A stretch of 64,000 bases of DNA from Gnetum montanum (GCA_015680685.1 MNCI01000001.1:55045-119044), one strand, 5' to 3'. Shown: positions 11,700 to 22,689, numbered from the stretch's first letter. The notes: generated from the letters alone by a model not told the origin. Numbers and translations: made by a program.

Positions 11700-13174
11700 T
11701 TCCAACTCAATTGTGAGGTAGATGGCCATCCATTCTAATCAATCAATTTAACTTCTCAATTTTTTTTATATTTTTCACAGTTTTATTTTTACATCATCTT
11801 TAGTACATTTTTCTCTTTCTTAAATATTTTACAATTTCTTTTATACTTTACTTTATTTGGTTTGGATTTCTTTTATGCTTTTCTTATATTTTGTTTTTCT
11901 TTATTGCTACTAGGAGTAAGTGCAACTGTAGTTATTAATTGATGGTGGTTTGTACTATAATTTTTTGATTACTAATATCTAGATTCTATCTTTGAACTTT
12001 GGTGTTGATAGTTAAGACATGGTTTCTTTTTCATGATAATGGGTAGTGAATCCATGTCATCCACCCATCCAAAAATGCTATAGTGTTCCTTTTTTTGAAA
12101 ATATGTGATCCCTTCTTAAATGAAACTTACAATGAGCTTGTGGCCTTGGTAGCTTCCAAACTGTGGAAGGATTAAATGGATAGACAAGGGTGTGACTTCA
12201 AGGGGATTTGATGCTTTTTATACTTGCCTACCCTCTTGGGTGCATGAGTGTTCTTATGGATTTTTCATCATTTTGCTGTTGAATAATAATAGGAAGCTAA
12301 AGTATTTACATGATGTGGTTCCCATCCAAAAACTCAAGGAAAAAAAAACAATAATGGAAATTCAAAGCACACTCCTTAGACAAAATAATGGGCTAGAAGC
12401 ACTAGTTATGAGACTAGAAAGACATGTTACCCATGCTTGAAGGTCCTCTCTAACTAAGGCCCATATCACTTTTTGCTTCTCTTTTTCTTCTCTTTTATGA
12501 ATGATGATTAATTTGTGGGGATATTCTTGTGCCTTGAGGAGGTGGACTGGTCTTAGAATGTTAATGTAAAGTCATTGAAAGTGGTTGGTTTTAATTTAGA
12601 CTAAGGATGGATGTTATTGGGTCATATTAATTACAAAATCCACAAGGGACTTCCAGTGACCATGATACGAGACTCCATTCCACTCTCCATCTCATCCATC
12701 TCTACTTTCCATATTTCACCTCACTACCTCTTTTCATGTTTTGTTCGATGTCTTAGTTTGATGCATCAAAGTTTCTAGATAGTTTCTTTGGTGATTTGGT
12801 ACTTAATTAACCATAACCATTAGTCATCCATGGGGTCCATGGACTCCTTGGTTTGAGGGCATGCAAGGGAATTAAGGACATGAGCCTGCTATGGGAAGAA
12901 TCCACTTGCATACTCCTTGGTTCTGTTATTTAAGTTCCTTATCCCTTAGGCCTTTTTGCATTCAAATCTTTTGTGCTTCACATTGGTTATGTCTAGTTGT
13001 GCACTCCTTCATGGCATTTCTCCAACATTCTCCCAATAAAATCTCCCTTTTTCTACACTTTCTAGCCCTCTTCATGCATTTCATCATGTTCTAGGCTTCT
13101 TGGACTTCCTTTAGACTCTAGTTTTTGTGTAGAAACTCTTGGTTTTTTTCTTCATTTTTCAAGTTGCAAAATTG
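11700..13174 (+). other. Non-coding spacer of element A between pol and aORF
   Basis: T-rich tracts at 11755-11920 are followed by sequence with local similarity to the spacer of element B (31870-33150). Examples are a block beginning TGAC(T/A)TCAAGGG(G/A)ATTTG and one ending in a run of ACATGT..ACCCATGC. Besides the small ORF at 12192-12440 I see no gene. Long spacers here are usual for Athila/Ogre-like elements. Confidence 0.6.
12192..12440 (+). CDS. Small ORF (82 codons) in the spacer, possibly conserved
   Basis: The frame begins in ATG-like context (GTGACTTCAAGG) and ends at TGA. Its second half is Leu/Lys/Glu-rich with heptad-like spacing (PIQKLKEKKTIMEIQ, GLEALVMRLERHV), suggesting a short coiled coil. 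The matching position in B (32206-32390) keeps the first and last blocks of nucleotide similarity but has stops. It may be a chance ORF in a conserved non-coding region. Confidence 0.25.
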   Translation: MTSRGFDAFYTCLPSWVHECSYGFFIILLLNNNRKLKYLHDVVPIQKLKEKKTIMEIQSTLLRQNNGLEALVMRLERHVTHA

Positions 13175-13290
13175 TATCAAATAGCTATGTTGATGGGATC
13201 TTGTTGACATAGTCTACTACATTGATGTGATCCTGTCAACAAGATGTCATTGACGCATGGGAAAAATTCTATATATACCACCCAAAACTT
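13175..13290 (+). promoter_or_regulatory. Internal LTR-like promoter block of element A
   Basis: The block has TTGATGGGATC, ACATTGATGTGATC, TCATTGACGCATGG and a TATA-like CTATATATACC at 13269-13279. Element A's own 3' LTR has the same kind of pieces in the same order (TTGATGCAATC, TTTGATGTGATT, TCATTGACATGTGG, then CCTATAAG at 16941-16948). It sits about 450 bp before the aORF start, as does the equivalent block in element B. Confidence 0.5.
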
Positions 13291-13423
13291 GATGAATTTT
13301 TGCCATTTGACACAAATGCAAGATGAGTTTCTGAAAATTTTTAGAGCCTAAAACCTTCCAGAGCCCATAAATTTTATATCAATTTTTGATTACCCTCGTT
13401 CTTCAATCCTACAGCTATGGGAG

Positions 13424-13724
13424 GTGAGCTCTACATCGTGGGGGTCACAAACCTTAGGTTTTGGACAAATTTTTTTTGAATTTTTTTCTAACGCCCACAA
13501 TGTTTAAGTAATAAAATAATATTAAAATCACTAATTTATGAGAGTTAAACCTTTCCAATGAAATTTGAAAGAAATTAAAATGAAATAATAATAAAATAAT
13601 ATTTAAATAATCAAATATACCATGATTACAACTTAGCTAAGTGTAACTAACCTAAAAAAATGAGTACTAAAGTATTCCAAAGTTACACATCAAACAGTAA
13701 TCCTTGATCATGTTGTGATTACAG
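13424..13724 (+). other. Putative intron in the aORF leader of element A
   Basis: A donor-like GGGAG|GTGAGC at 13424 and an acceptor-like TGTGATTACAG ending at 13724 enclose 301 nt, and the next bases are ATGG of the aORF. Element B has the same arrangement (302 nt, acceptor TTGATTATAG|ATGG). Inferred from consensus and conservation; there is no transcript evidence. Confidence 0.45.
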
Positions 13725-16578
13725 ATGGAACCAAGACCAAAATCCTTGTAGGAAGAAGGACCATTCCAACCAAGGGATAGGTAGTCCATAACTAGTAGGG
13801 GCCAACAAGAACAACCTATAGAAGTAGGTAGCTAAGACGCATGCCATAGGATCTCTTTGGGAGAAGCCCGAAGTGGAATCTATCTATCAGATTCCCCAAG
13901 TTGAAATAGAGCAATCCCACTAGGATGAGGCACCAGGACCAAGGCCAACCCTTGAGGTCACATTGACGGATGCTTGCATTAGGGAAATCCAGTCAAGGGA
14001 TATCCAATGTTTAATTATCCAAGAATTAAACTTTGGTACCTTCCTAGAATTTGTTCTAGAAGATGTCAAAACATAACTTCAAAGCTCTCCTATGTGGTCG
14101 ATAATTACTTCTAGTGGGAAGTGATACATGGAAGAGTCCTATCTCTTTTGGAATAATAGGCAGGGAGACACCACTATGAAGATCAAGGACATAAGTGTAT
14201 CCTACTTAATAGAGGCCATCTCTCAAGCCCTTGGCTTGCTTGAAATTGTTACAAACTTGGTAGAGATATCAACATAAGTAGACCCAGAGATAAAAAAGAA
14301 GTGGGTCTAGTGATGCTATGGAGTGGACTGCAAAGAGTATGGTGTACTCATCATGGAAGAACATGCATATTTCATGATAGTAGCCTACCACCTCAATTTG
14401 ATAGTGAGGCCCAACAAGATGACAACCTTCTCTACCCATGTGTGCATTACTTTGAGCGGGAAATTTCTTGTCAACCTCTTATAGTTGATCTATCTAGAGA
14501 TAGATAAGTATTTTAAGGAAAAAAAATGTGGGAGGAAGGTACCCACTTTTCTATGCCTAATCAAAAAGTTATGCAAAAGATGAGGGATAGCCCACTACTC
14601 CAATAACACATTAAAACATGCTCCAATCACCTCTTTGGCAAAAATGATAAAAGACAAGGTCCTTATCATAACTAAGAAAGTGGAGTAGCCACCATAACCA
14701 CCCACTAATGAAACAACATTGGAGGCACATGGTACCATGGAGCACATGAAAAAGCTTTAAGCATAACTCTTGCAATAGTAGCAAGCTAGTCTAAGTGATG
14801 ACATATCTATCTACCAACTAGTCCTAAGCTACCTGAATAAGGTAAATCGTACAATAAGTTGGTTTGAGGACACAATGCCAACCTTCTTTGCCTAAGGAAT
14901 GTAGGTACCCATGCACTTAAATCCTAGTGCCTAAGAGGTAATGGTGTCAATTCTAGGATATAAACAGTTCCCAAAAACATTTGGAAATGTCACTACCTTC
15001 TCAATGGACTTGGAGGAGGGTGATGGGGCAACTATTCTACTGATGCAACACCAAGGGTAGGAAACAATGGTTGAGGTGGTGGTAGATTGAGTGGGTGAAG
15101 CCATGAATGTTCCTACAGTGTTTGTGCATGATATTGCTACACTTAGGGATGTATAGATGTTTGTAGAAGTAGTAAGTGGGAGGTTTAAGATAGCCTAACA
15201 CAAGGAGTTATTGGAATAATTAGTGGAAACCTAGCAATCCATTTCGAAGGTCTTTGACCTTTTGTATGATATCACTACTACCTAGTCAGTGCTATTGGAG
15301 GCAAGGGACAAGTGCATCATCATAGAGGCTCAACTTGAAATAACTAGAGCTAAGAATTAGCACTTGGCTACGAAGGTTGCAATACATAGAGCTCGCCTCA
15401 ATGATCCCATGATACTTAGCCAGGTAGTAATTAGGGATGAAGCTTTTCAACAACTTCAGTTCAAACTTCAAGAGACTGAGTATGCAAAGGAGTCGGTGAT
15501 CTTTGACCAGTCCTTGGTTGATGCCACAGTTTACAACATTCAGAAGGACCTATTGAAGGTTCACTAGGAGAATGCAAATCTGACCAAGAACAATCATTAG
15601 TTGCATACTATCAAGCTCCAAAAGGAGAAAATGGTTGAATATATGAGACAAAAATAGGAGGAACTTGCCAAGGTGACAATGGACCTAAGGAGGTTGGTAG
15701 CAAAGAATTGTAATCTCTTGATGAAAGAGATTTGTGCCCTTCTCTAGAGGTCTACAATTGAAATCGTCGCTTGGAAGAATTAGGTCCTTAAATTTAAAAG
15801 TGTCAAAGACCATTATAAGGAGTAGGTCAGTTTACAAAAGGAGATCAACGAAAAACAAATAAAATTGGTAAAGGAAAAGGTAAATGAGGTCCTCTAGTAG
15901 CTCCAACAAGGAGGTGATGTATGGAAGCCTATCTTTGATGTGTTGAACATGTACAACAAGGTAGAAATCCACCTTAAGGAGTTGAAGATTGAGGAGATGG
16001 TCAAATACATGGAACTCATCAACCTCTGCTATGCAAACTTGGCAATTCTGACTACTAGAAGGCTGAGGTTAGATTTGGAAAAGTAGGTGGCCAACTTGTA
16101 CCAGTTGTATGAGGTCAAGTTTAAGCACCATAAGGAGATAATGCAAAAAATTGAAATGAAAAATGCTAAACTTGATGTTCATAGGAAGTGCTTCACTGAT
16201 CAGAGATCTAGAGCTGAGAGCTTGGCTTAATGGATGAATGATTACCAAGAGTTGCAAAATGCTATCAAGGTATTTGATGTTGAATGAAAGCAATTTACAA
16301 CTTGGTTCATTAATGTGAAGGAGTTGTTCCTTGCAATGCCTTGTCCATGGGATATTCTCATACCAGTCCACATTGGTGATGCCATGTGGACTATGTATGA
16401 TCCTTAGAGTAAGGAGGAGAAGATGAAAGCATTGCTAGATGCTTTTTTTCTTCCACTAGTAGTCATAGCTATAGCTAGATAGCCACAGCCACAGCCTCAA
16501 CCACAATAGTCGCATGCACTAGAGGTAGGAAAAGGTTCTTCACCATCTCTAGAAGCTCCATTGCCTAGGACTGTTTGA
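13725..16578 (+). pseudogene. aORF of element A (plant-transposon-protein-like domain plus coiled coil)
   Basis: From ATG 13725 a short stretch reads in one phase, shifts once near 13830, and then a single phase continues from about 13800 to TGA 16576-16578, some 900 codons without another indel. By hand count that phase carries about 24 TAG, 10 TAA and 5 TGA, nearly all where Gln or Arg fits. The N-terminal third (about 14290-14580) has LIYLEIDKYFKEKKCGRKVPTF followed by CLIKKLCK, like the 'putative plant transposon protein' family (..PFP.LI..LC). The middle (15300-16260) is a long Gln/Lys/Glu-rich coiled coil. The tail has AMPCPWDILIPVHI and a Pro-Gln repeat. Element B has a homologue in the same place (CPWDISMLAHI). 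The position corresponds to the env-like ORF of Athila, but I see no signal peptide or membrane segment. Role unknown, possibly structural or regulatory. Confidence 0.75.
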
Positions 16579-16818
16579 TTTTATTCCTCATCTTCAAGCC
16601 ACTAGAGGAGTTGTGCTATCAATTTTATCATGGTGTTTAATTTTTTTTCTCATACATACCAAATTTTGTAAAAATTGTAAATCTGTAGACTTGGGCACTT
16701 AGTGTTTATTTGTGTTAATTCTATATCAATAGTTAGTTAATAATTCCATACCTTCCGCAAATTTTGTAAAGAACTTGTTCCTCCTTAATAATTCTCACTC
16801 AAGGATGAGTTTTCATTC

Positions 16819-16831
16819 AATTGTGGGGGTA
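16819..16831 (+). promoter_or_regulatory. Polypurine tract of element A
   Basis: ATTGTGGGGGTA precedes the LTR start TGATGAGT. The upstream sequence (CTCAAGGATGAGTTTTCATT) is shared with element B. Confidence 0.75.
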
Positions 16832-17647
16832 TGATGAGTTATCATTGTTTGCCTAAATTGATGCAATCCCTTTGATGTGATTTCATTGACATGTGGTTTT
16901 CTATGTCAATGTGTACAAATCGATGCAGTGTCTTGTCTTGCCTATAAGTACACATTCACTAGTTGCATTTATGACATCCATTCATTAGTTGCTAGCCAAA
17001 CTCTTGCATTTTTATATTCCTTGAGTTAGAATATTTTTTTGAGTACCTACAGTATGAGTGAGAAGTGTATAGATCTTTATTTAAGCACTGATGTACCTAA
17101 GCACCTTAGTGTGATTGACAATAAAGATGAGCTTTCTTCATAAACCTTGTAGAAATTGGAATTAGCTTAATGTTTAATTAATGCATTTATTATTCATACA
17201 ATTTACTTTAATGCATTTAATTGATTATTTCATAGTGGATAATTAATAAAAATAAGTACGACCATCTCAAGCATACGATTAACGCTTGGTAACCTAGTAG
17301 TGTTGTAATGTGTTCAGGATGTTTATAGTAGATGGGAATAGATGTTTATGTTAGGATTAGCTAAGGATTAGTTAGTCATTAAATTAATTCAACATTTAAT
17401 TACTTTATTTTTAGTAGTTAGGCGAATTAGATGAAAAACATAAAAAAGATAAAAATCATATGCCTCAGTTACACCTAACCATATCTTTGTCATTCCCAAG
17501 TGAAATTGAGAAGACAACGATCATGTTTGTTAGATTCACTACCTAGACCTAGTATACTTAGAGAGCTAAAGTCTATGGAATTTGACTAGATCTCTTAGTG
17601 AATGCTAGTGATTCATATGGTTGGGAATAGGAACTACTTGTTGCTGA
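16832..17647 (+). mobile_element. 3' LTR of element A
   Basis: Begins TGATGAGT after the PPT. It follows the B LTR in overall order (TATA at 16943, then AATAAAG, TTGGTAACCTAG, GGAATTTGACTAGATC). The end is decayed: where B has ACTCATCA, this copy reads about TTGCTGA (ending about 17647). The next bases are the RT of element F on the other strand, so the right border is an insertion point. About 816 bp. Confidence 0.8.
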
Positions 17648-17652
17648 TTACA

Positions 17653-18064
17653 AGCCAATTAAATAAACCATCTAGTGTTTTGAAACTAGTCTTTGATTTG
17701 TCATCTGATTTGATTCTAATTTGATGATATTCACTCTTTAAATCCATTTTACTAAATACTTAAGAATGTGTCAAGGATTTAAGACTATAAATCATTCTTG
17801 GAATAGGAAAATGATGCCTTCTTGTAGTCTTATTCATTACATTTGAGTCAATGCACATCCTTCATTTTTCAAATTTTTTTCTTTTGAACTAGAATCACTA
17901 GAACTGCATAAATAAAGATTGATTTTCTTAAAAATCCATTCAAAAATAGTTTACCTCCTTACTTTTGAAGTTATACCCTATGATTTAGTGTTATCAAATA
18001 TGCCATTTTATTTAAAATTTTAGCATCTATAATGAAATGAATTTGGTGTTGAACATCCCTCATT
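17653..18064 (-). pseudogene. Reverse transcriptase N-terminal part of element F
   Basis: The minus strand encodes a Ty3 RT beginning SPPMRDVQHQIHFI (which straddles the S insertion), then LNHRV, LLSKGFIRKS-like residues, a decayed KDGKWRMC(V/I)D segment, SKMDLKSEYHQIRIK at about 17700-17755, and GLFNWLVI. It is cut at about 17653, exactly where element A's 3' LTR begins on the other side; the YxDD part is missing. This RT type (SK.DL.SGYHQIR, WLVMPFGL) differs from element A's and fits chromovirus-like Ty3 elements. Confidence 0.8.
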
Positions 18065-18069
18065 GGTGG

Positions 18070-19563
18070 TGTTGAAAATTATTTAGGATGCTCATGTGTT
18101 TCATGTTCTTTCCTTCTATGTTAAAGTTAATAGGTCATGTACCTTGTGTATCTATGAGATCTATATGATTAGGTGCTTTATTTTTCAAAATAAAATTTAT
18201 AAAATAATATGGAAACCCATGTGAATATGTACAAAGTAGTTGAGTTATTACTAGCTTTTTAAAATCTTATATTTAGAGTTATTACTTGATTTAGAGGTGC
18301 TAGAAATGTTCATAGTTAATTAGTAGAGTCGTTACTTGCATATGAATTGTCAAACATGTAGAGAGATGCTCTAGGAATAGAGTGGTGTGCTCATTGATGA
18401 TGTTAATGATGATAGAGGCAATGTTCATGCATGGCAACCTCCTCACACTTGTATAAATTGTGCTACATTTACTACTGGAAATCTCAAGAGAGAGGCATCT
18501 ATTTTCTATTCATTCCCATTTGTGCTTTATTGAAGCCTCTTAAGAGAATTTTTCTTTTTCTTGTTTACATGATCTCAATGTGTTGATTACAATTTATTCT
18601 CATTTGATATTATATTTTTAACTACTTACATGTTCATAAATTGATCTCATTTCTTATTTTGTTCTCAATCTTTAGTTAAGCTCTCAAGATTTCACTTGTC
18701 TTGCATTTTCTCAATTCATTCAATTAGTTCTTAATTGTCAAAGTTGTTCAAGTTCATAAGTTTTTTTTGTTTCAAAGGTTTACTTAAGTTAATTTAAATA
18801 TGCTGTTTTAAAGTATTTTAGTATTCAAAATAGTTTAAGACCAAGATTTGATTCATATGAAGGCTTAAGTTTAATTTTTGTAGTGTTTGGAGATACTTTG
18901 TTTCAAATATCTATAAAAATTTTAGCCAAAGTTCATCATGGCTATACTTCCTATGTTACGATGATCCATGCTGAGCTTAGTTTTAAGTTGTTGCAAGATC
19001 ATAACTCATGATGAACTTATGATTGACCACCATGACTTGTGGTGCACATGTGGTTGAAGTATACAAAAATCATAATTCATGGTTATCCATCACAATTCAT
19101 GGTGTACTCATGGTTACAATGCTTAAAGACCATGATCTATAGTTAACTCATGGTTAGCCACCATGACTCATGATACATTCATGGATGAAATGCACAAAGA
19201 TCATGAGCCATGATCGACTTGTAGTCCATTTTATTAAATAGAGGTTGATTTAGGGTTGACTTATGGTTACTTCTTCTATAGTTACGACTTCATATCTAGC
19301 TTCAAAAATTTTTTATTTCAATCATAACTCATGGTTGACTTGTGGTCTCCAACCATGACTCATGGTATTCTTATTTTTCTATGTCCTTAATATTTTAGCC
19401 TTACCATGACTTGTGATCAAATACCATGTCTCATACTATAATATTATGACCTCTCCTAAACTTGTGGTCTAGTTCATGATGAACTTTCTAGTGGAGTTTG
19501 GAGCTAAAACTTTAGCCATCGATGCATCTTGGATACCTTATTTTATTGCATAAATATTTGATA
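18070..19563 (+). mobile_element. Solo LTR S (D-family copia), TSD GGTGG
   Basis: Starts TGTTGAAAATTATTTAGG and ends TTTGATA, matching the termini of D-family LTRs at 45817-47154, 50742-52054 and 53234-54716. It is flanked by identical GGTGG at 18065-18069 and 19564-19568. Removing it plus one GGTGG joins the two halves of element F's pol around PPMRD. No PBS or PPT adjoins it, so it is a solo LTR made by LTR-LTR recombination. TATA-like GTATAAATTG near 18452; array of CATGACTCATGG-type motifs 18980-19460. Confidence 0.88.
18980..19460 (+). promoter_or_regulatory. Array of CCATGACTCATGG-type near-palindromes
   Basis: More than ten variants of CATGA(C/G)TCATGG occur about 30-50 bp apart, some keeping TGACTCA exactly (for example about 19165 and 19352). 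TGA(C/G)TCA is the GCN4/AP-1-type bZIP core. Here the array lies downstream of the TATA-like box, so it would be transcribed. It is shared by the other D-family LTRs. Confidence 0.5.
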
Positions 19564-19568
19564 GGTGG

Positions 19569-20250
19569 AGATCCCCCTAATGTTTTCTTGAAGGCATTAT
19601 AAAATTGATTTTCCAAGGTTCAATTGTTATTGGAAGATTAAATTGCTCAACCATTAATGAAGTAATTGTGGACATCATAACAAAACCAATGTCTCCTTCT
19701 CTATATTCTTTAATGTATTTTCTCCCCTCCAAAAGAGTTAAAGATGCATTTATTAAGGTTTGATTCCTCACTTGTTTAGTTATCATTAGAATCAAATCAT
19801 GGATTTCATTATCTCTATCTACTAAAAAATTATTCTTGGTACCATTAAACTTGGCTTCATTGTTAAAATTTCAAGGTCTTCCAAATATCACATTAGCATA
19901 ATCAATTAGAAAAAATTTAGAAAAAAAATTGATTAATGAAACTATAAATCTTAAACTTTAAAAAAAAATTGTTCCCTCACATCTTAATAAAGTTTCCATG
20001 ACAAATTATTTATCTTTCAGGATATAGGATAAGGATGAGTTACTAAAGCTAATTGAGTAATAGTCCTAGAAGAAATCACGTTATCTTGAGTATTTCATCA
20101 ACAAAAATATGAATCCATTTTCTACTCTTAAGATATATAGTTTAATTTTAAAAAATTATTACCTAAAAGGATTATCATTCACATTCACATTTTCCATAAA
20201 TGAATTCATTTCAATTGCATCCTTAATTTTAGAATCATTAGGATTATCTC
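19569..20250 (-). pseudogene. Element F protease/linker region
   Basis: The minus frame is intermittently open (a 72-codon segment at 19577-19795 with ITKQVRNQTLINASLTLLEG and PWKINFIM) and leads into the RT motif PPMRD across solo LTR S. It lies between a decayed zinc knuckle and RT, where the Ty3 protease belongs. I see no DTGA/DSGA active site. Confidence 0.45.
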
Positions 20251-20299
20251 TTGGAGAAGCTTGATGTGATGACTCCTCTGTATTTGAACCTCCTTTCAC

Positions 20300-21450
20300 A
20301 TAATGAAATTTTAAAGAGGATACTCCCATTTCTTACACTTAATTTATTTACACTTAAAGCATTGGAACTTGAAAGAATTATTATCCTAGGACTTTTTTCC
20401 TCCCTTACTTAAATCCTCTTTAGAGTTACCCTTATCTTTCTTCTTTTTCTTTTCATGATTCCTATCTTTGTGATCTTCTTTAACCTATTATTTGGATTTG
20501 GATTGCTTGTCAAATTTAGAATCCTTAAGCTTTCCCTTTGCTAGTCCTTTATACTTGCTTCCAAAGTCATTAAGCATGTTCTTAACCTTTAATGCCAAAT
20601 CATAATCCTTATCAAGGTTTTGAGGGTCATAGAATAACAACTCTTGCTAGTACTGCATCTTCAAGCCTCTAGGAAATATTGATTCCTAATCATATTTACT
20701 TCATCCAACCTTCTATTGATGAAATTAATGACAAAATGCAAGTTTTAGCTTCATAATGGTATTATGTCTTTGCTTATATTTCTACCTAAACATGTTTTGC
20801 ATCAAGGTCCATTTCCTTATTTACATATTATTTTACATAAAGAAAGAGGTATATTCCTTTTCCCATTAAATGGAATCCATGCCTTCAAGCTTGGGTTCAA
20901 TAATTGATATCCTACGATGATTAGGTAACTTCTCTAATTTAATATACTTGTTCATAGTTTTTAACCATGACTTACATGCATGGGAATCATCCATTCCATT
21001 AAAGGATTTCAACTCAACACAAGGGATTTTTGATGCATTTCTAAATGCTCTTGCAAGTATGGCCTCATCTTCATCATTAAACTTTAGGTTCCTAAATGAA
21101 CTTAATGAATGAATAACTAAAGGAGCTCTTGGTGATCTCAATTGAGCGTTAGGATTCCTACCTCTTAAAATCCTTGAATCATAAAATCCTTCATGCCCAT
21201 GTGTTAAATTGACAACCTTTTCATCATCTCCTTAATGTTCTTCATCATCATATTCAATCAATGAAACTTCATGTTCATGTATTATATGAGATTGACTTAC
21301 ATTAGAATATAATTTAGCATCCAATTATTTAACCTATCTACCACCATTTTAAAGGTACCTTTTAGATCTTCCATATATCTATTAAGGAGTTGAACTAATT
21401 TCTTCTTGGAAAGTACATTTCCAAGTAAATTAAAGATAAATGAAAACAGC
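20300..21450 (-). pseudogene. Gag of element F (distal copy)
   Basis: Minus frames give LRSPRAPLVIHS, FRNLKFNDEDE, then VELKSFNGMDDSHACKSWL and MNKYIKLEKLP (about 20900-21000), the usual Ty3 Gag pattern of an F.G..D...A..WL core. Next come FYDPQNLDKDYDLALKVKN, a Lys-rich stretch, and a decayed CCHC zinc knuckle FQCFKCK*IKCKKWEYP (about 20320-20370). Several stops and shifts. Gag would form the particle. The N-terminal part is duplicated upstream at 21740-22330. Confidence 0.75.
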
Positions 21451-21615
21451 CAATTATAGATCTAGGATAATTAACCCCAATTGATAATACAATAGATAAA
21501 ATAAAAAAAATTTAAGTAAGAATCAAGCGTCAAAACATCAAAAAATCATCCAATTAGGCATGCATGGAACTTAAGAATGAATTAAAAATTCTAAACCAAA
21601 TATTATAATCTAAGG

Positions 21616-21632
21616 ATTTGATATCAATATTT
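21616..21632 (-). promoter_or_regulatory. PBS-like site, distal copy (element F)
   Basis: On the minus strand it reads ATTGATATCAAATCC, a decayed form of the tRNA-iMet-complementary TGGTATCAGAGC. It is the counterpart of the site at 22483-22497. Confidence 0.4.
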
Positions 21633-21739
21633 GGTACAAGTTTTTTATCAAATTTTGCACATTTAATTCAAATTACAAATTTAACATAATTTCATGTGAA
21701 AAGGAAAAAACTACTAAAGATCTTTCTATTAAACCCTAA

Positions 21740-22330
21740 ACCCCAAGTAATCTAATCTAATGCTTGGATTCAATAATTGGTATGATAAGATGATTAGGTA
21801 TATCCTATAACTCAAAATTCTTATTTATGGTTTTTAGTAATGGCTCAAATGGCTATGCATAATTCACTTTATTGAATGATTTTTGCTTAGCATAAGGAAG
21901 TTTTAATACAAGTTTTACTTCATCTTCATCATTGAGCTTTGAGTTTCTAAATGTTCTTGATGAATGAGTAATTGAAGGAACTCTTGGAGATCTTAATTGA
22001 GGATTAGACTTACTTCCTCTTAGAACCCTTGAATAGTTGAATCCTTCACTCCCATGTGCTAAATTAACAATCTTCTCATCATTTTCCTTTTCATTCCCTT
22101 GAAATCCTTCATAATCATCTCTAGCTAATGAACTCTTACATTCACGTATTATATGATATGAACCTACATTAGAATATAATTTAGCATCCAATTTCTCTAA
22201 TTTATCTATAATAATTTTGAAGGAACCTTTTAGATCTTTCATAGCCTTATTGAGGTCTTGAATTGATTTCTTCTTGTGAGTTATGTTTTATAGCCAATTT
22301 AAGATAATTACAAACATCCAATTGGAGATC
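21740..22330 (-). pseudogene. Gag N-terminal copy of element F (proximal copy)
   Basis: A 129-codon open minus frame (21853-22242) encodes MKDLKGSFKIIIDKLEKLDAKL and then RSPRVPSITHSSRTFRNSK and NDEDE. It lines up with the N-terminus of the distal gag copy and extends further upstream. It stops at KSFNKVNYA, where the distal copy continues KSFNGMDDSHA. Its own PBS-like site lies upstream at 22483-22497. Confidence 0.7.
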
Positions 22331-22482
22331 TAGAATAATCAACCCTAATTAAAAATACAAGAGACACAATCCAACAAATCTAATTAAGAATAAAGCCTTA
22401 AAATATTAAGGGATTCTTCTATCAAACATGCATGGATCTTAAATATGAATTTAAATATTAAGACCAGGTATTCCACTATGAA

Positions 22483-22497
22483 GATTTGATACCAAAT
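22483..22497 (-). promoter_or_regulatory. Primer binding site of element F
   Basis: On the minus strand AGATTTGGTATCAAATC contains TGGTATCAAATC, two changes from the tRNA-iMet PBS TGGTATCAGAGC. An F 5' LTR should begin just to its right, but element H interrupts at about 22690. Confidence 0.55.
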
Positions 22498-22689
22498 CTT
22501 AGTAGGGACCTTTTCTCAACTTATACACATTTAATTCAAATCTTAAATTTATCAAAATTACATGGAAATGACTAAGAAGCTCTTGATTAAGGCATTTTAT
22601 ATTAAAGATGCATAGAATACAAAATGTATTTAGGCCTACATTCACAAAAGCCATAAGATGTAGAAAATATGTGGTCCCTTACTAAAATC

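Larger units (their letters stand above)
5969..17647 (+). mobile_element. Element A: 5'-truncated Ty3 element (Athila/Tat side) with extra 3' ORF
   Basis: Order on the plus strand: gag (6004-7860), protease (8041-8440), RT (8725-9790), RNase H (9880-10330), integrase (10560-11690), T-rich spacer, internal promoter-like block, putative intron, coiled-coil aORF (13725-16578), PPT, 3' LTR. Integrase after RT makes it Ty3/gypsy. The protease and RT motifs and the ORF in the env position fit the Athila/Tat side of the non-chromodomain plant elements. There is no 5' LTR in the window; the left end abuts the C' LTR. The right end lands inside the RT of element F, so A inserted into F. Element B is a close structural relative. 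Confidence 0.85.
20865..22510 (-). repeat. Tandem duplication of F leader plus gag N-terminus (about 870 bp)
   Basis: Two diverged direct copies, about 20865-21635 and 21740-22505, share the same order: gag N-terminus (RSPR(A/V)P, then FRN.K.NDEDE), a stretch with AGATCTAG(G/A)ATAAT, GGCATGCATGGAACTTAA or its variant, and a PBS-like ATTTG(G/A)TATCAAAT. The offset is about 870 bp. Divergence of the copies shows that the duplication is old. Confidence 0.75.
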
